A stretch of DNA of 64,000 nucleotides from Asterias amurensis. Taxonomy: Eukaryota; Echinodermata; Asteroidea; Forcipulatida; Asteriidae. The DNA lies in contig NC_092657.1 in assembly GCF_032118995.1 (NCBI RefSeq), positions 1,919,891-1,983,890 of the forward strand, in the 5' to 3' direction. The translations under genes and the position numbers were made by a program. This document shows, piece after piece, positions 25,392 to 37,171 of this stretch. A model generated the notes under the pieces. The model saw only the letters and a program-made list of their open reading frames with translations, was not told the DNA's origin and did no database searches. Each line of letters starts with the position of its first letter. Position 1 is the stretch's first letter.

Positions 25392-25637
25392 AGGGCCCAA
25401 TTTCATAGAGCTGCTAAGCACACAAATTTGCTTAGTATGAAAATTCTTTCTTGGTAAAAACAGGATTACCAACCGAATTTCCGTTTGTTGCATATTGCTT
25501 GTTACTGGTATGCAGCTGTTTGTTTGATTATCCTGAAAATCATGTGGAAATTTGGTTGGTAATCCTGTTTTTTATCAAGGAAAAAATTTCATGCTAAGCA
25601 AATTTGTGTGCTTAGCAGCGCTATGAAATTGAGCCCT
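25392..25637. mobile_element. MITE family 5 (GGCCCAATTTCATAGAGCTG), full fold-back copy
   Basis: 246 bp. The left arm from GGCCCAATTTCATAGAGCTG to AACAGGATTACCAACC is inverted at the right to end CGCTATGAAATTGAGCC. Relatives at 39060-39312 and 60000-60253; partial pieces near 15115, 33000-33064 and 44129. Confidence 0.8.
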
Positions 25638-26635
25638 GCTCACCATTATGGAAATAATTGTTGATTTGACTTGAATAGATCCACTTCCCGGCTGATAAAA
25701 TATACCATACTCAAGTGCAGCGGTAAGGTGGCGTCTTAAGCCCGGTTCAAAAACTTCCTGCCATTCGAATGCGATGCAAATTTTGACGTCAGCTAGGGCT
25801 GTGTTCGCATGAGTTGCCCACTGGGTCCACTGATGCGAATTTTACGAGGTCTCATACGCATGAAGTATATGCAAATTGAAGACGTTATTGACCACAAATC
25901 TTAGTTTCCGCCTTAGTGTTAACATTTTGCTGGTTGAATGATGCAGTGCAAAATATTGCATAACCTTCAGTTGAAAATTGACACACCCCGAACAAGAGTC
26001 CTTCAACGAAACGCTTTAAATAAACAAAATCTGGCCACATTATATCAATTTGGTTTGCGGTAACACCATTTGAGTATCTACTTGCTTGGTGCTCCTCTAA
26101 GAAATTGTCTTGGTTTATATAATACTCTACTACCGCGGAGTAGATTTTCAGAATTCGGGAGGGGAGACTTCTCAGTTCTGAAAAGAACTGTCCCACTTTT
26201 TAACTACTACCCGGGGAAGGTACAACATCGGCCGGGACTACTACATTAGCTTTGGACCAGGGAAGCAGTCAACTGAAAGGCACATCCACTAAAGAGTTAA
26301 TTCCACGAAAGGTAAGCGTCAAAATAATCAACTTTTTACTGAAATTATTTAGACTCCTGTGCGATCTCATCGATCGTCTATTACAATGCTAATTTGTACA
26401 TGTACTACATGTTTCCAAGAGTAGTAAATCATGGGGCGATAGGTAATTTCCGCATGCTCAACTCTGGAATGACTTCACCTCTTCAAATTTGTAATAATTA
26501 TTTTTTAGTGTTTGTACCTCAATATTAGGTTTTAAACCACCTTGTTTAAAGACACTGAGAGTGGATTTCACAAAGGTAGTCCTAACTTAGGACTAGTCCT
26601 TGGCAATGCTAAGAGATAAGACTGCTCCTCAGTTA

Positions 26636-29600
26636 AAAGTGTCCTACTGACTTGTGTATGGTTGTGTAGTTTCCCATTGACTTGTGTACGGTTGTGTATT
26701 TTCCCATTGACTTGTGTATGGCTGTGTAGTTTCCCATTGTGTATGGTTGTGTAGTTTCCCATTGACTTGTGTATGGTTGTGTAGTTTCCCATTGACTTGT
26801 GTATGGTTGTGTAGTTTCCCATTGACTTGTGTATGGTTGTGTAGTTTCCCGTTGACTTGTGTATGGTTGTGTAGTTTCCCATTGACTTGTGTATGGTTGT
26901 GTAGTTTCCCATTGTGTATGGTTGTGTAGTTTCCCATTGACTTGTGTATGGTTGTGTAGTTTCCCATTGACTTGTGTATGGTTGTGTAGTTTCCCATTGA
27001 CTTGTGTATGGTTGTGTAGTTTCCCGTTGACTTGTGTATGGTTGTATAGTTTCCCATTGACTTGTGTATGGTTGTGTTGTTTCCCATTGACTTGTGTATG
27101 GTTGTGTAGTTTCCCATTGACTTGTGTATGGTTGTGTAGTTTCCCATTGACTTGTGTATGGTTGTGTAGTTTCCCATTGACTTGTGTATGGTTGTGTAGT
27201 TTCCCGTTGACTTGTGTATGGTTGTATAGTTTCCCATTGACCGGTGTTTGGTTGTGTCAATTCCCATTGTCTTGTGTATGGTTGTGAAGTGTCCATTGAC
27301 TTGTGTATGGTTGTGTAGTTTCCCATTGACTTGTGTATGGTTGTGTAGTTTCCCATTGACTTGTGTATGGTTGTGTAGTTTCCCATTGACTTGTGTATGG
27401 TTGTGTAGCTTCCAATTGACATGTGTATGGTTGTAAAGTGTCCTACTGACTTGTGTATGGTTGTGTAGTTTCCCATTGACTTGTGTATGTTTGTGTAGTT
27501 TCCCATTGTCATGTGTATGTTTGTAAAGTGTCCTATTGACTTGTGTATGGTTGTGTAGTTTCCCATTGACTTGTGTATGGTAGTGTAGTTTCCCATTGAC
27601 TTGTGTATGGTTGTGTAGTTTCCCAATGACTTTGGTATGGTTGTGTAGTTTCCCATTGACATGTGTATGGTAGTGTAGTTTCCCATTGACTTGTGTATGG
27701 TTGTGTAGTTTCCCATTGACTGGTGTATGGTTGTGTAGTTTCCCATTGACATGTGTATGGTTGTGTCAATTCCCATTGACTTGTGTATGGTTGTGAAGTG
27801 CCCATTGACTTGTGTATGGTTGTGTAGTTTCCCATTGACTTGTGTATGGTTGTGTAGTTTCCCATTGACTTGTGTATGGTTGTGTAGTTTCCCATTGACT
27901 TGTGTATGGTTGTGTAGTTTCCCGTTGACTTGTGTATGGTTGTATAGTTTCCCATTGACCGGTGTTTGGTTGTGTCAATTCCCATTGTCTTGTGTATGGT
28001 TGTGAAGTGTCCATTGACTTGTGTATGGTTGTGTAGTTTCCCATTGACTTGTGTATGGTTGTGTAGTTTCCCATTGACTTGTGTATGGTTGTGTAGTTTC
28101 CCATTGACTTGTGTATGGTTGTGTAGCTTCCAATTGACATGTGTATGTTTGTAAAGTGTCCTACTGACTTGTGTATGGTTGTGTAGTTTCCCATTGACTT
28201 GTGTATGTTTGTGTAGTTTCCCATTGTCATGTGTATGTTTGTAAAGTGTCCTATTGACTTGTGTATGGTTGTGTAGTTTCCCATTGACTTGTGTATGGTA
28301 GTGTAGTTTCCCATTGACTTGTGTATGGTTGTGTAGTTTCCCAATGACTTTGGTATGGTTGTGTAGTTTCCCATTGACATGTGTATGGTAGTGTAGTTTC
28401 CCATTGACTTGTGTATGGTTGTGTAGTTTCCCATTGACTGGTGTATGGTTGTGTAGTTTCCCATTGACATGTGTATGGTTGTGTCAATTCCCATTGACTT
28501 GTGTATGGTTGTGAAGTGCCCATTGACTTGTGTATGGTTGTGTAGTTTCCCATTGACTTGTGTATGGTTGTGTAGTTTCCCATTGACATGTGTATGTTGT
28601 GTAGTTTCCAATTGACTTGTGTATGGTTGTGTAGTTTCCCATTGACTTGTGTATGGTTGTGTAGTTTCCAATTGACTTGTGTATGGTTGTGTAGTTTCCC
28701 ATTGACTTGTGTATGGTTGTGTAGTTTCCCATTGACTTGTGTATGGTTGTGTAGTTTCCCATTGACTTGTGTATGGTTGTGTAATTTCCCGTTGACTTGT
28801 GTATGGTTGTATAGTTTCCCATTGACCGGTGTTTGGTTGTGTCAATTCCCATTGACTTGTGTATGGTTGTAAAGTGTCCCATTGACTTGTCTATGGTTGT
28901 GTAGTTTTCCATTGACTTGTGTATTGATGTGTAGTTTCCCATTGACATGTGTATGGTTGTGTAGTTTCCCATTGACTTGTGTATGGTTGTGTAGTTTCCC
29001 ATTGACTGGTGTATGGTTGTGTAGTTTCCCATTGACTTGTGTATGGTTGTGTAGTTTCCCATTGACATGTGTATGGTTGTAAAGTGTCCTACTGACTTGT
29101 GTATGGTTGTGTAGTTTCCCATTGACATGTGTATGGTTGTGTAGTTTCCCATTGACTGGTGTATGGTTGTGTAGTTTCCCATTGACTTGTGTATGGTTGT
29201 GTAGTTTCCCATTGACATGTGTATGGTTGTAAAGTGTCCTACTGACTTGTGTATGGTTGTGTAGTTTCCCATTGACATGTGTATGGTTGTGTAGTTTCCC
29301 ATTGACTTGTGTATGGTTGTGTTGTTTCCCATTGACTGGTGTATGGTTGTGTAGTTTCCCATTGACACGTGTATGGTTGTGTAGTTTCCCATTGACTTGT
29401 GTATGGTTGTGTCAATTCCCATTGACTTGTGTATGGCTGTGAAGTGCCCATTGACTTGTGTATAGTTGAGTAGTTTCCCATTGACTTGTGTATGGTTGTG
29501 TAGTTTCCCATTGACATGTGTAACGTTGTGTAGTTTCCCATTGACTTGTGTATGGTTGTGTAGTTTCCCATTGACTTGTGTATGGTTGTGTAGTTTCCCA

Positions 29601-31537
29601 TTGACTTGTGTATGGTTGTGTAGTTTCCCATTGACTTGTGTATGGTTGTGAAGTGTCCCATTGACTTGTGTATGGTTGTGTAGTTTTCCATTGACTTGTG
29701 TATGGTTGTGAAGTGTCCCATTGACTTGTGTATGGTTGTGTAGTTTCCCATTGACTTGTGTATTGTTGTGTAGTTTCCCATTGACATGTGTATGGTTGTG
29801 TAGTTTCCTATTGACTTGTGTATGGTTGTGTCAATTCCCGCTGACTTGTGTATGGTTGTGTAGTTTCCCATTGACTGGTGTATGGTTGTGTAGTTTCCCA
29901 TTGACTTGTGTATGGTTGTGTAGTTTCCCATTGACATGTGTATGGTTGTAAAGTGTCCTACTGACTTGTGTATGGTTGTGTAGTTTCCCATTGACTTGTG
30001 TATGGTTGTAAAGTGTCCTACTGACTTGTGTATGGTTGTGTAGTTTCCCATTGACTTGTGTATGGTTGTGTAGTTTCCCATTGACTTGTGTATGGTTGTG
30101 TAGTTTCCCATGACTTGTGTATGGTTGTGTAGTTTCCCATTGACTGGTGTTTGGTTGTGTAGTTTCCCATTGACATGTGTATGGTTGTGTAGTTTCCCAT
30201 TGACTTGTATATGGTTGTGTCAATTCCCATTGACTTGTGTATGGTTGTGAAGTGTCCATTGACTTGTGTGTGCTTGTGTAGTTTCCCTTTGACTTGTGTA
30301 TGGTTGTGTAGTTTCCCATTGACTTGTGTATGGTTGTGTACTTTCCCATTGACTTGTGTATGGTTGTGTAGTTTCCCATTGACTTGTGTATGGTTGTGTA
30401 GTTTCCCAATGACTTGTGTATGGTTGTGTAGTTTCCCATTGACTTGTGTATGGTTGTGTAGTTTCCCATTGACTTGTGTATGGTTGTATAGTTTCCCATT
30501 GACCGGTGTATGGTTGTGTCAATTCCCATTGCCTTGTGTATGGTTATGAAGTGTCCCATTGACTTGTGTATGGTTGTGTAGTTTTCCATTGACTTGTGTA
30601 TGGTTGTGTAGTTTCCCATTGACATGTGTATGGTTGTGTAGTTTCTCTTTGACTTGTGTATGGTTGTGTAGTTTCCCATTGACTGGTGTATGGTTGTGTA
30701 GTTTCCCATTGACATGTGTATGGTTGTGTAGTTTCCCATTGACTTGTGTATGGTTTTGTCAATTCCCATTGACTTGTGTATGGGTGTAAAGTGCCCATTG
30801 ACTTGTTTATGGTTGTGTAGTTTCCCATTGACTTGTGCATGGTTGTGTAGTTTCCCATTGACATGTGTATGGTTGTTTAGTTTCCCATTGACTTGTGTAT
30901 GGTTGTGTAGTTTCCCATTGACTTGTGTATGGCTGTGTAGTTTCCCATTGACTTGTGTATGGTTGTGTAGTTTCCCATTGACTTGTGTATGGTTGTGTAG
31001 TTACCCATTGACATGTGTATGGTTGTGTAGTTTCCCATTGACTTGTGTATGGTTGTGTAGTTTCCCATTGACATGTGTATGGTTGTGTAGTTTCCCATTG
31101 ACTTGTGTATGGTTGTGTCAATTCCCATTGACTTGTGTATGGTTGTGAAGTGTCCATTGACTTGTGTATGGTTGTGTAGTTTCCCATTGACTTGTGTATG
31201 GTTGTGTAGATTCCCGTTGACATGTGTATGGTTGTGTAGTTTCCCATTGACTTGTGTATGGTTGTGTAGTTTCCCATTGACTTGTGTATGGTTGTGTAGT
31301 TTCCCATTGACTTGTGTATGGTTGTGTAGTTTCCCATTGACTTGTGTATGGTTGTGTAGTTTCCCATTGACTTGTGTATGGTTGTGTAGTTTCCCATTGA
31401 CTTGTGTATGGTTGTGTAGTTTCCCATTGACTTGTGTATGGTTGTGTAGTTTTCCATTGACATGTGTATGGTTGTAAAGTGTCCTACTGACTTGTGTATG
31501 GTTGTGTAGTTTCCCATTGTCATGTGTTTGGTTGTAA
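26636..31537. repeat. 30-bp minisatellite, about 4.9 kb
   Basis: About 160 head-to-tail units of consensus GACTTGTGTATGGTTGTGTA plus GTTTCCCATT. Variants (GACATG, GACTGG, TGTCAATTCCC, AAAGTGTCC) recur in patterned order. A few units are 27-29 bp. Because the unit is a multiple of three, several frames on both strands stay open for 60-400 codons. Composition and lack of any start, splice or codon logic argue against coding. Confidence 0.97.
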
Positions 31538-31707
31538 ATTATTTTGAGTGATTACCAATAGTGTCCACTGCCTTTAAGAGACTCCTATAATATTTATTAC
31601 TAATTTTTGTAAAGTGCTTAGAGATAACTTAGGCGCTATACCAATCGAGTATTAATATAAAAGTATGTAATATGTTTATTAGGCCAACATTTTAACGTGT
31701 TTGCTTT

Positions 31708-32319
31708 CTTTATGCATACACCAAGTAAAGAATATTGGTCTTTGCCAATAATGATTAATGTCGCATGTAACGGATATTTGTATAAAAGTTGAATAATATT
31801 ATTTGCATCGTGGATTAGTTTAAGGTTACATCATTGGTCAATAAAAATGTTTGATTTTATAGCTACATGCTTCATTGATTAAAACATTCAGGGTATTAGT
31901 CAATGAAAGCTAAATCATACGGGTGGGTACATGTCTATACTGAATATCTGACGTCACACTTCCATGCTCGTGAATAACGCCAGAGACCGGCCCTCCATGT
32001 CGGCGTGTACAGTCTTTATGCATACACCAAGTAAAGAATATTGGTCTTTGCCAATAATGATTAATGTCGCATGTAACGGATATTTGTATAAAAGTTGAAT
32101 AATATTATTTGCATCGTGGATTAGTTTAAGGTTACATCATTGGTCAATAAAAATGTTTGATTTTATAGCTACATGCTTCATTGATTAAAACATTCAGGGT
32201 ATTAGTCAATGAAAGCTAAATCATACGGGTGGGTACATGTCTATACTGAATATCTGACGTCACACTTCCATGCTCGTGAATAACGCCAGAGACCGGCCCT
32301 CCATGTCGGCGTGTACAGT
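31708..32319. repeat. Perfect tandem duplication, 2 x 306 bp
   Basis: 31708-32013 and 32014-32319 read the same base for base by eye (from CTTTATGCATACACC to GGCGTGTACAGT). Recent duplication or assembly artefact. Confidence 0.9.
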
Positions 32320-32350
32320 CACCTTTGACCTACACTCATTTCACATAGGG

Positions 32351-32497
32351 TGTGTCGTTTAGCTTCCCTGGGTCGACCCCGGTGTGTGGCGGTCTTTTTC
32401 TAGGACGAACGTGGGTTATTATCTGCACACGTTCGTCCTGGGGGAAAAACCGCCACACACCGGGGTCGACCCGGGGAAGCTAAACGATCGCACCCAT
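32351..32497. mobile_element. Hairpin MITE, long near-perfect inverted repeat
   Basis: The left arm (CGTTTAGCTTCCCTGGGTCG...) is matched by the right arm (...GGGGAAGCTAAACGATCG), arms about 60 bp, loop about 15 bp. It interrupts a repeat that is uninterrupted near 36600-36640; ATA lies on both sides. Confidence 0.75.
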
Positions 32498-33171
32498 AGA
32501 GATACGCAGTCAAATTCTACACCAACATTACATGTTAAATCCATGCACATGCATGTACTGTATAACACATACACGTGTGGACACAGCATGCATACGACTG
32601 AAAGTAAGCTTTCCATACCTGTGTTTTGATTGGTCGTTCGAGGTGACCACAGACCAATCAAAACAAACCCATCTACGGTAGCTTTTAGTCACTGCAATTA
32701 TTCAGTGATATCATTATAACCAATGGAATCACTGGATCTAAATAGCAGGGGCCCAGGTCTTGCTTCTTCATCGGCCACCACTTCTAAAGGTGTCTAAAAG
32801 GGGCGATTTAAACCTCGTTCCAGCGGTGATCGATCTCACCTAGCCAATTCCCCCAGCATGCCTTGCTCGCTCATTTGCTATAAATCTAGCACATTTAAAT
32901 TGAGCAAGTGGCCGATCCAATCTACGCACACGATTAACTATGGTAACGCGAAAAAGAGGCATCAAGTTAAAGCTTTTTCGTGTGCTTACGGTTAGCAGCG
33001 CTATGAAATGTTAACTCCACAGTAAGCAAAAATCGGCCGCTAAGCAGCTCTATGAAATTGGGTCTTGATGGTTAGAGCCCAATTCGAGCTTTTGACTCAG
33101 CAGTCAAAAATGCCATATTTCTTTTGGAACGTAACGATTTGTTGCAATTCATTTTTCAGACCCGCAAAGGA

Positions 33172-36100
33172 ATGAAGGCTATGACTGGACGTCAATCCGG
33201 GTATGCTTCGCCTTGGGGTCAGCGATTACTTCTCGTTGCCATGGTGATGAGCTGCATCAACATGCCATGCGCAGACAGCAAGAACATACTGGTAGTGGAT
33301 TCAATGTTTGCCATGAGCCATTACCAGACGCTGAGCCTCATAGGTGAGAGGTTCAAGTTTGCCTTCAACATCATTGTTTGTTTGTTTGTTTGTGTGTTTG
33401 TTTGTTTGTTTGTTTGTTTGTTTGTTTGTTTGTTTGTTTGTTTGTTTGTTTGTTTGTTTGTTTGTTTGTTTGTTTGTTTGTTTGTTTGTTTGTTTGTTTG
33501 TTTGTTTGTTTGTTTGTTTGTTTGCTTGCTTGCTTGCTTGTTTGTTTGTTCGTTTGTTTGTTTGTTTGTGGTTTTTGTGCCTGTTTTACCAGTCCCATTT
33601 TGATCTTTGTATGATCGGTTTTAAATTATTATATGAATTGTTTAATTATTTCCTTGTTAATCCAAGTGGTTTGAAAAAAACCCACCCAAAACCCCATAAG
33701 CTGTTATGCGCCTTTAAGACTTCCGGGCCAGAACTGATCTTGAACCAATTTCATAAAGCTGTTAAGCAAAAATTACTGCAAACTCGATGACCAAATTGAG
33801 CCCAAATTGTTTTTATTTGATGTTGGGATATGCCAAGTGAGAATACTTTTGACAAATTACCAAACATGTCCATGTATCTTTAAAGGTGGAGAACTGGCCG
33901 GTAAAGGTCACAACGTAACAGTCCTCATCGGTGAGTGTATGCTGACACACGTCGACACGACGAGGCATCGAGACATTCTCCATTTTGAAATATACGACTG
34001 CGGAATAACGGCGGAGGAGCGAACCGCCATCAAAACTATTTTCGGAAAGTTGAGTCTCACCGGTGAGCTCTCGTCATTCACATGGTATGCAAAGATGTGG
34101 CTCGGTCTCCTGCCTTACGATCCTGAAATCTCGGCTTTCAGGAAGCATATTTTTGACAACAAGGCTTCCGACAAGAGGTACGCAGAGTTAAAAGATATCA
34201 AAGAACGCCTGATTGCAATGAACTTTGACCTGGTTGTATGTGATACTTTCACCCCGTGGTGTGCCGTTTACGCTCACGATATGTTGAGTCTTCCTTACGT
34301 AAACGTGGTCAGCTCGACCTTCCTGGGCACCCGGTACACCCGCTGGGCGAACAGCCCCTCGCCCCTGAGCTATGTTCCGGAGTTCATGACGCACTACACG
34401 GACTCCATGCCGTTCCTTCAACGGGTGAAGAACTTCCTCATGCACTGCCTCTCACTGCTCATATACGATTACATCAGTCTGAAGAATTTAGACGTGATCA
34501 GAGATACGTGGGGGAATCGGTCGAGCCTGTCCAACCGCGAGATCATGGCGGGTGCCTCTCTTTACGTTGTAAATCAGGACTTTCTGTTTGAGTACCCTCG
34601 ACCCCTGCAGCCGAACATCGTGCTCTGCGGAGGGGTGTCGACGAGAGAAGCTCAACCTCTTTCCCAGGTAAATAACGTGACAATGTTGTAGACTGGTCCT
34701 CTGTCTTTATCCGCAAGGATAAATACAGGTACTGGTTTTAGAGAACCAGTGATTTCACAGAGCTGTGTATTAATAGAGAGTTGCGACATGGAGGGACCAG
34801 TTTTCTTTGGTCACATGGTTGCTGGACGCCATCTTATCTCCAAATGCAGCACAACCCAATGGGCAGACTAGTCTGGCACCCCGTGCTCGCCCATGCGTTT
34901 CTTGGGGAACGAAATGGCTTCTAATCGCAAGTTGTCGTAACTCTCCCAATATCCTACTCTGTGATTTCAATGAGTAGAGGGCACCCTCTCCCATAAATCA
35001 AAAGGAGGTTGTTCATTGGTCAATGCAGTGCGTCGTGCGTACACAATCTGCGCGTGTCCGTTGTTGCACTCAGCGGTTTACCTAAAAGAAGGCGGCTATG
35101 ATGACCTCGAGTCTCAAATCTTGAAATATTTTTGTGCCATGTTTAATGTTTCCACTTTCTTTCCAAGGAACTTGAAGCATTCATGCAGGGATCTGGCGAT
35201 GAGGGCGTGCTTGTTTTTTCTTTCAGTACCCTCGTCAACCACATGGACGACAAAATGGCCGACATGATCGCTGGTGCCCTGGCGAGGTTACCCTTTCGAG
35301 TAATTTGGAAGTATATGGTCGAACGGCAACCAGCTACACTTGGTAACAACACGCTCTTGTCTAAATGGATCCCGCAGAATGACCTCTTGGGTAAGTTTTA
35401 CTGCACAGTGAAACAAGAATGAATGTTAATTTTTTGTTAACCCTTACACCGATGTGTGTAAAGCACTGTATACTCAGTACTTTCCCGAGTCCTGTGAACA
35501 AAATCACAGGCAGACTACTCGGTTGTGATCTGAACCCAAGACCTTTGCAACATTAGAGCAGTTTCTCACCAACTAGACCTCCGAGATTGGCCAGTACCTG
35601 AGGCAGTTCGAATCCGATGTGTTTTAGCAGCGTGTGACGCAAAGATCCAGGTGTGGAATACACTTTATATAGACTAATAATTACATACAAAATTGCATGA
35701 GTTTTCAAAGCAACAACAAAGCAACGAGGGAGGTTTCGTGGCTGAGCGGTTAAGAGCACCGTCACCGAACTCTAGCTTTGACCTGGTCAAGGGAGTGTGG
35801 GTTCGGGAGTCGTGACACTTGTGTCCTTATTCTTAAGCAAGAAACTTTTAACAACTGCTTTTTCCTCCTTCGGATGGGACGTAAAAGCTGTAGGTCCCGT
35901 GTGTTGGTATAGCAACTATCAACGCACGCACGTAAATGACCCTTTAGTACACACTCTTATCACAAAAGAGAAGGGGTTTGCCCCGGTGTGTCTGGCAGTA
36001 AGACTATCTTATAGAAGTAGATACGAAACTGTCTTAATACACCCTTTCTGTCTCTCTCTCCGAAAGGACACAACCAGACCAAATTGTTCGTCTATCACGG

Positions 36101-37171
36101 TGGGGCGAACGGTGCCTATGAGGCAATCTACCACGGGGTACCATTGGTTGGCATACCACTATTTGCTGACCAGCTGGACAATATGATCCGTCTGCGCAGT
36201 CGCGGTATGGCAGAGCATTTCGGAGGCATCCTGGAGGTTACGACCGATACGCTGTACGAGAAAATCATGAAGGTGGCCACAAACCCAAGGTAAATATTTG
36301 GAGACTTTGGAACTCTTGGTGGCAGCAGACTTACCAGGAAAAATGTCATTGTTTCGGGTGGTAACCTGCTTCATATGGGTAGCAGGATGTTGTACTTTAC
36401 AGGCTTATATATAATCAGGTCGCCTGAAGAAATTATTTGTGGGGTACCACTCTAATAAAAGCATGCCTTGTGGGGTAGCATTGTTCCATTGCTAAAAGTA
36501 TACCAGTAAGCATGGCACACACTAGCCTGAACATCTAACGTCACACTTCTAGGCTCGTGAATAACGAGAGAGAACTGCCTCCAGCCGGCGTGTACAATCA
36601 CCTTTGACCTACATTCAATTTCAAATAGAGATACGCAGTCAAATTCATGGCGGACGTGAAAGGAGTGTACTGTTTTGGCATTATCCAATGATATCATTGT
36701 ATCCAATGGAATCACTGGATCTGAGTAGCGGGTACATGTACCTGTCTTTATCATTGCCCAGTCTAGACACTCACAAACTAAACAAAGGACTCGCCTGGAG
36801 AGAGGTGTGTAAACACGTGTATATGAGGCTTGGTTAAACTTGTCCCAGTCGCTGAGAGTTAATACAAGCAGGCTGAGGTTCCAATCAAATCTTCCCTTTT
36901 CTTTCAAATTTAAACTTGCAGCTACAAGAAAAATGCCGAACGGACCTCGGCAATATACAGGAGCCCGCCATTGCGCCCTCTAGAGAGGGCAGCCTTCTGG
37001 ATCGAGCACGTGATGACGCATGGGCATGAACACCTGCAGTCAAACCGTGGTAACATGACATGGGTTCAGTTGAATCTCCTGGATATAGCTGGGGCACTTA
37101 TTGCTGTCTGTTTGGTACTAGCGTTCTCGCTGCGTTGGTGGTGCACCTCGATTTCGAAAGAACTGTCGTAA
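33172..37171 (+). CDS. UDP-glucuronosyltransferase (UGT family 1/2-like), complete, 5 exons
   Basis: ER-membrane enzyme that transfers a sugar from a UDP-sugar to small lipophilic acceptors. Exons 33172-33343, 33886-34667, 35168-35390, 36067-36289, 36922-37171; 1,650 nt, 549 aa, phases 1, 0, 1, 2. A signal peptide (about 1-35) precedes the N-terminal acceptor domain with the probable catalytic His50 (MSHYQT) and Asp177 (FDLVVCD). The GT-B donor domain has the UGT signature from W385 (WIPQNDLLG) through [16 protein letters not shown] to [10 protein letters not shown]. Exon 5 ends with [10 protein letters not shown], one transmembrane helix (about 516-540) and a short tail, SISKELS, lacking the usual dilysine. 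The motif normally reading FSLGS is FSFST here. A good acceptor (TTTTTCAG at 33152-33159) just before the ATG suggests an untranslated upstream exon. Sugar and acceptor cannot be told from sequence. Confidence 0.93.
33375..33570. repeat. (TTTG)n microsatellite, UGT intron 1
   Basis: About 48 near-perfect units beginning 31 bp after the exon 1 donor. Open in several frames but intronic. A shorter (TTTG)n lies at 19819-19846. Confidence 0.95.
33886..34667 (+). CDS. UGT exon 2: acceptor-binding domain
   Basis: Largest UGT exon, 782 nt, coding [15 protein letters not shown] through PLSQ at a CAG/GTAAAT donor. It carries the probable catalytic aspartate in [12 protein letters not shown]. Its acceptor (TTTAAAG) coincides with the terminal bases of a TTAA-type MITE. 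Confidence 0.92.
35430..35960. mobile_element. Two tRNA-derived SINEs in UGT intron 3
   Basis: 35430-35610 (minus) has GGTCTAGTTGGTGAG and tail CTGTGATTTTGTTCACAGG. 35725-35950 (plus) has GTGGCTGAGCGGTTAAGAGC, GTGGGTTCGGGAGTC and a TTCGGATGGGACGTAAAAGC body. Confidence 0.6.
36067..36289 (+). CDS. UGT exon 4: UDP-sugar signature
   Basis: Begins inside the PROSITE-type UGT signature ([20 protein letters not shown]) and includes the D-Q donor-contact pair (FADQLDN). Canonical FITHGG is FVYHGG here. A half copy of a GGAGACTTT-type MITE starts eight bases after the donor. Confidence 0.92.

Noticed and set aside
25885..26196. 103-aa minus-strand ORF
   Set aside because: Contains the GGTTTGCGGTAACACC repeat seen in MITEs at 12199 and 55722; no domain resemblance.
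26568..31523. Long ORFs (up to 402 aa) of ten-residue repeats
   Set aside because: They follow from a 30-bp repeat unit with no stops; both strands and several frames are open at once, with no start or splice logic.
26636..31537. CRISPR-like array
   Set aside because: The repeats are contiguous with no unique spacers, and the DNA is eukaryotic.
33344..33790. 148-aa ORF continuing from UGT exon 1
   Set aside because: It reads through the (TTTG)n intron; the donor at 33344 and the UGT continuation at 33886 explain the exon.
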